64,000 bases of DNA, taken from NCBI RefSeq assembly GCF_020026305.1, contig NZ_CP075691.1:8239415-8303414 (forward strand), in the 5' to 3' direction. The position numbers and the translations under genes were made by a program. The DNA comes from Streptomyces sp. 135. GTDB taxonomy: Bacteria; Actinomycetota; Actinomycetes; Streptomycetales; Streptomycetaceae. Below, piece after piece: positions 63,134 to 64,000 of this stretch; positions within the stretch are counted from its first letter, which is position 1; each line of letters opens with the position of its first letter. A model generated the notes under the pieces. That model searched no databases. It was not told the DNA's origin and saw only the letters and a list, made by a program, of their open reading frames with translations.

Positions 63134-64000
63134 CGGCCGTACCCTTCCGTACTCAACGGCTGCGGGGCCGGCCGGGCGCTGATGAGATCCGCCGCGCGCT
63201 CGGCGGCGAGCAGCACGGTGACCATGGGGTTGATGGTCGGCATGGTGGGGAAGATGGACGCGTCCACGATGCGCAGCCCGTCGTGCCCGCGCAGCCGCAG
63301 CTGCGGATCGACCACCGCCATCGGGTCGTCCTCCGCGCCCATCCGGCAGGTCCCCGCCGGGTGGTAGACGGTGTGCGCGGCGCGGCGCCCGTACTCGGAC
63401 AGGTCCGCGTCCGACTGCACGTCAGGGCCCGGCGCCACCTCCCGCAGCAGCCAGTCGCTGAGCGGCTCAGCGGCGGCGACCTCGCGGGCGATCCGCAGGC
63501 CGTCGACGATCGTCCGTTCGTCGTGCCCGTCCGGGTCGGTGAAGTAGCGGAAGTCCAGGGCCGGTCTGTCGGCCGGGTCCGCACTGCGCAGCCACATGCG
63601 GCCGACCGAATGGGCACGCGGCACGTTCGGGGTCATGCAGACGCCGTGCTCGGGAACGGGGTAGCCGAGCCGTTCCGTATTGACCGTGAACGGCACCTGG
63701 TAGAAGTGGAACATCAGGTCGGGGCGCGGGCCGCCCGCGGGGTCGCGCCGCAGGAAGAGCCCGGCGTCGGAGTCCATGGCCGAGTTGGGCGGCAGCGGAC
63801 CACGGGTCTCCCACACCATCACCGACTCGGGGTGGTCGAGGAGGTTCTCGCCGACGCCGGGCAGGTCCGCGCCCACCTCGATGCCCAGGTCGCGCAGCTG
63901 GTCGGCCGGTCCGATGCCGGAGAGCATGAGCAGCCGCGGCGTGTCGATCGCCCCGGCACACAGCAGCACCTCCGCCTCGGCCTCCAGCGTCGACACGGAG
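63130..64000 (-). CDS. GMC oxidoreductase (choline dehydrogenase-like), 5' part outside window
   Basis: The C-terminal part (about 290 residues) of an FAD-dependent GMC-family alcohol dehydrogenase/oxidase. Seen: EVLLCAGAIDTPRLLMLSGIGPADQL (GMC signature 2), GVGENLLDHP, the substrate-domain FHFYQVPF, the active-site HPAGTCRMG, and DASIFPTMPTINPMVTVLLAAERAADLI. The FAD-binding N-terminus lies beyond base 64000. The coupled APC permease suggests uptake and oxidation of one substrate, perhaps choline or another amino alcohol. The exact substrate cannot be read. Confidence 0.93.
   Translation of the reverse strand, partial: SVSTLEAEAEVLLCAGAIDTPRLLMLSGIGPADQLRDLGIEVGADLPGVGENLLDHPESVMVWETRGPLPPNSAMDSDAGLFLRRDPAGGPRPDLMFHFYQVPFTVNTERLGYPVPEHGVCMTPNVPRAHSVGRMWLRSADPADRPALDFRYFTDPDGHDERTIVDGLRIAREVAAAEPLSDWLLREVAPGPDVQSDADLSEYGRRAAHTVYHPAGTCRMGAEDDPMAVVDPQLRLRGHDGLRIVDASIFPTMPTINPMVTVLLAAERAADLISARPAPQPLSTEGYGR

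Overview
The window is high-GC (roughly 70-75%) DNA with strong third-position G/C bias, GTG/TTG starts and 4-bp stop/start overlaps. Its gene content (giant NRPSs, an MbtH-like protein, a malR-malEFG-aglA locus, a PucR-type regulator) points to Streptomyces or a very close actinomycete. No rRNA, tRNA, IS element or CRISPR array was seen.

Region 1 (1-39343): the 3' part of a nonribosomal peptide cluster. A truncated NRPS (modules M1-M4) is followed 13 bp later by a 7143-residue NRPS (M5-M9), then an MbtH-like protein, a GNAT acetyltransferase and an MFS exporter, all on + and probably co-transcribed. The nine modules read A-T-E (A truncated) / C-A-T-E / C-A-T-E / C-A-T // C-A-T-E / C-A-T / C-A-T-E / C-A-T / C-A-T-E. 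The C-domain type (LCL or DCL) agrees with the upstream E domain at every junction. Predicted stereochemistry is D-D-D-L-D-L-D-L-D. M6 carries the textbook Thr pocket, M2 and M8 Val-like pockets, and M5 and M7 acidic pockets that suggest basic residues. No thioesterase is present and the line ends in an E domain, so the window does not hold the whole assembly line.

The most unusual feature is inside these NRPSs. Four adenylation domains carry long in-frame tandem-repeat insertions, each with its own unit: 35 x 5 residues (M1), 185 residues of alternating Gly (M6), 3 x 30 residues (M8) and 14 x 10 residues (M9). All fall in only two loops: just before the A3 P-loop, or between A8 and A10. I know of no description of this arrangement.

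Region 2 (39383-52497): an aldo/keto reductase, then an alpha-glucan utilisation locus. It holds divergent malR, malE-malF-malG-aglA, a second malR-like LacI gene overlapping aglA, and secreted alpha-amylase and pullulanase genes. Palindromic CTTGCAG-type operators, a consensus promoter with a downstream operator, and several GC-rich hairpins are visible. malE seems to lack a short C-terminal segment.

Region 3 (52513-61647): an apparent polyhydroxybutyrate/3-hydroxybutyrate catabolic island. It has a secreted PHB depolymerase, a secreted esterase possibly acting on oligomers, an MHS-type symporter, 3-hydroxybutyrate dehydrogenase, both subunits of a 3-oxoacid CoA-transferase, and a GAF/PucR regulator coupled to the symporter. 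Extracellular polymer could be taken to acetoacetyl-CoA by this set.

Region 4 (61661-64000): an APC-family permease translationally coupled to an upstream GMC oxidoreductase that runs off the window.

All assignments come from reading motifs by eye. No alignment or database search was run.
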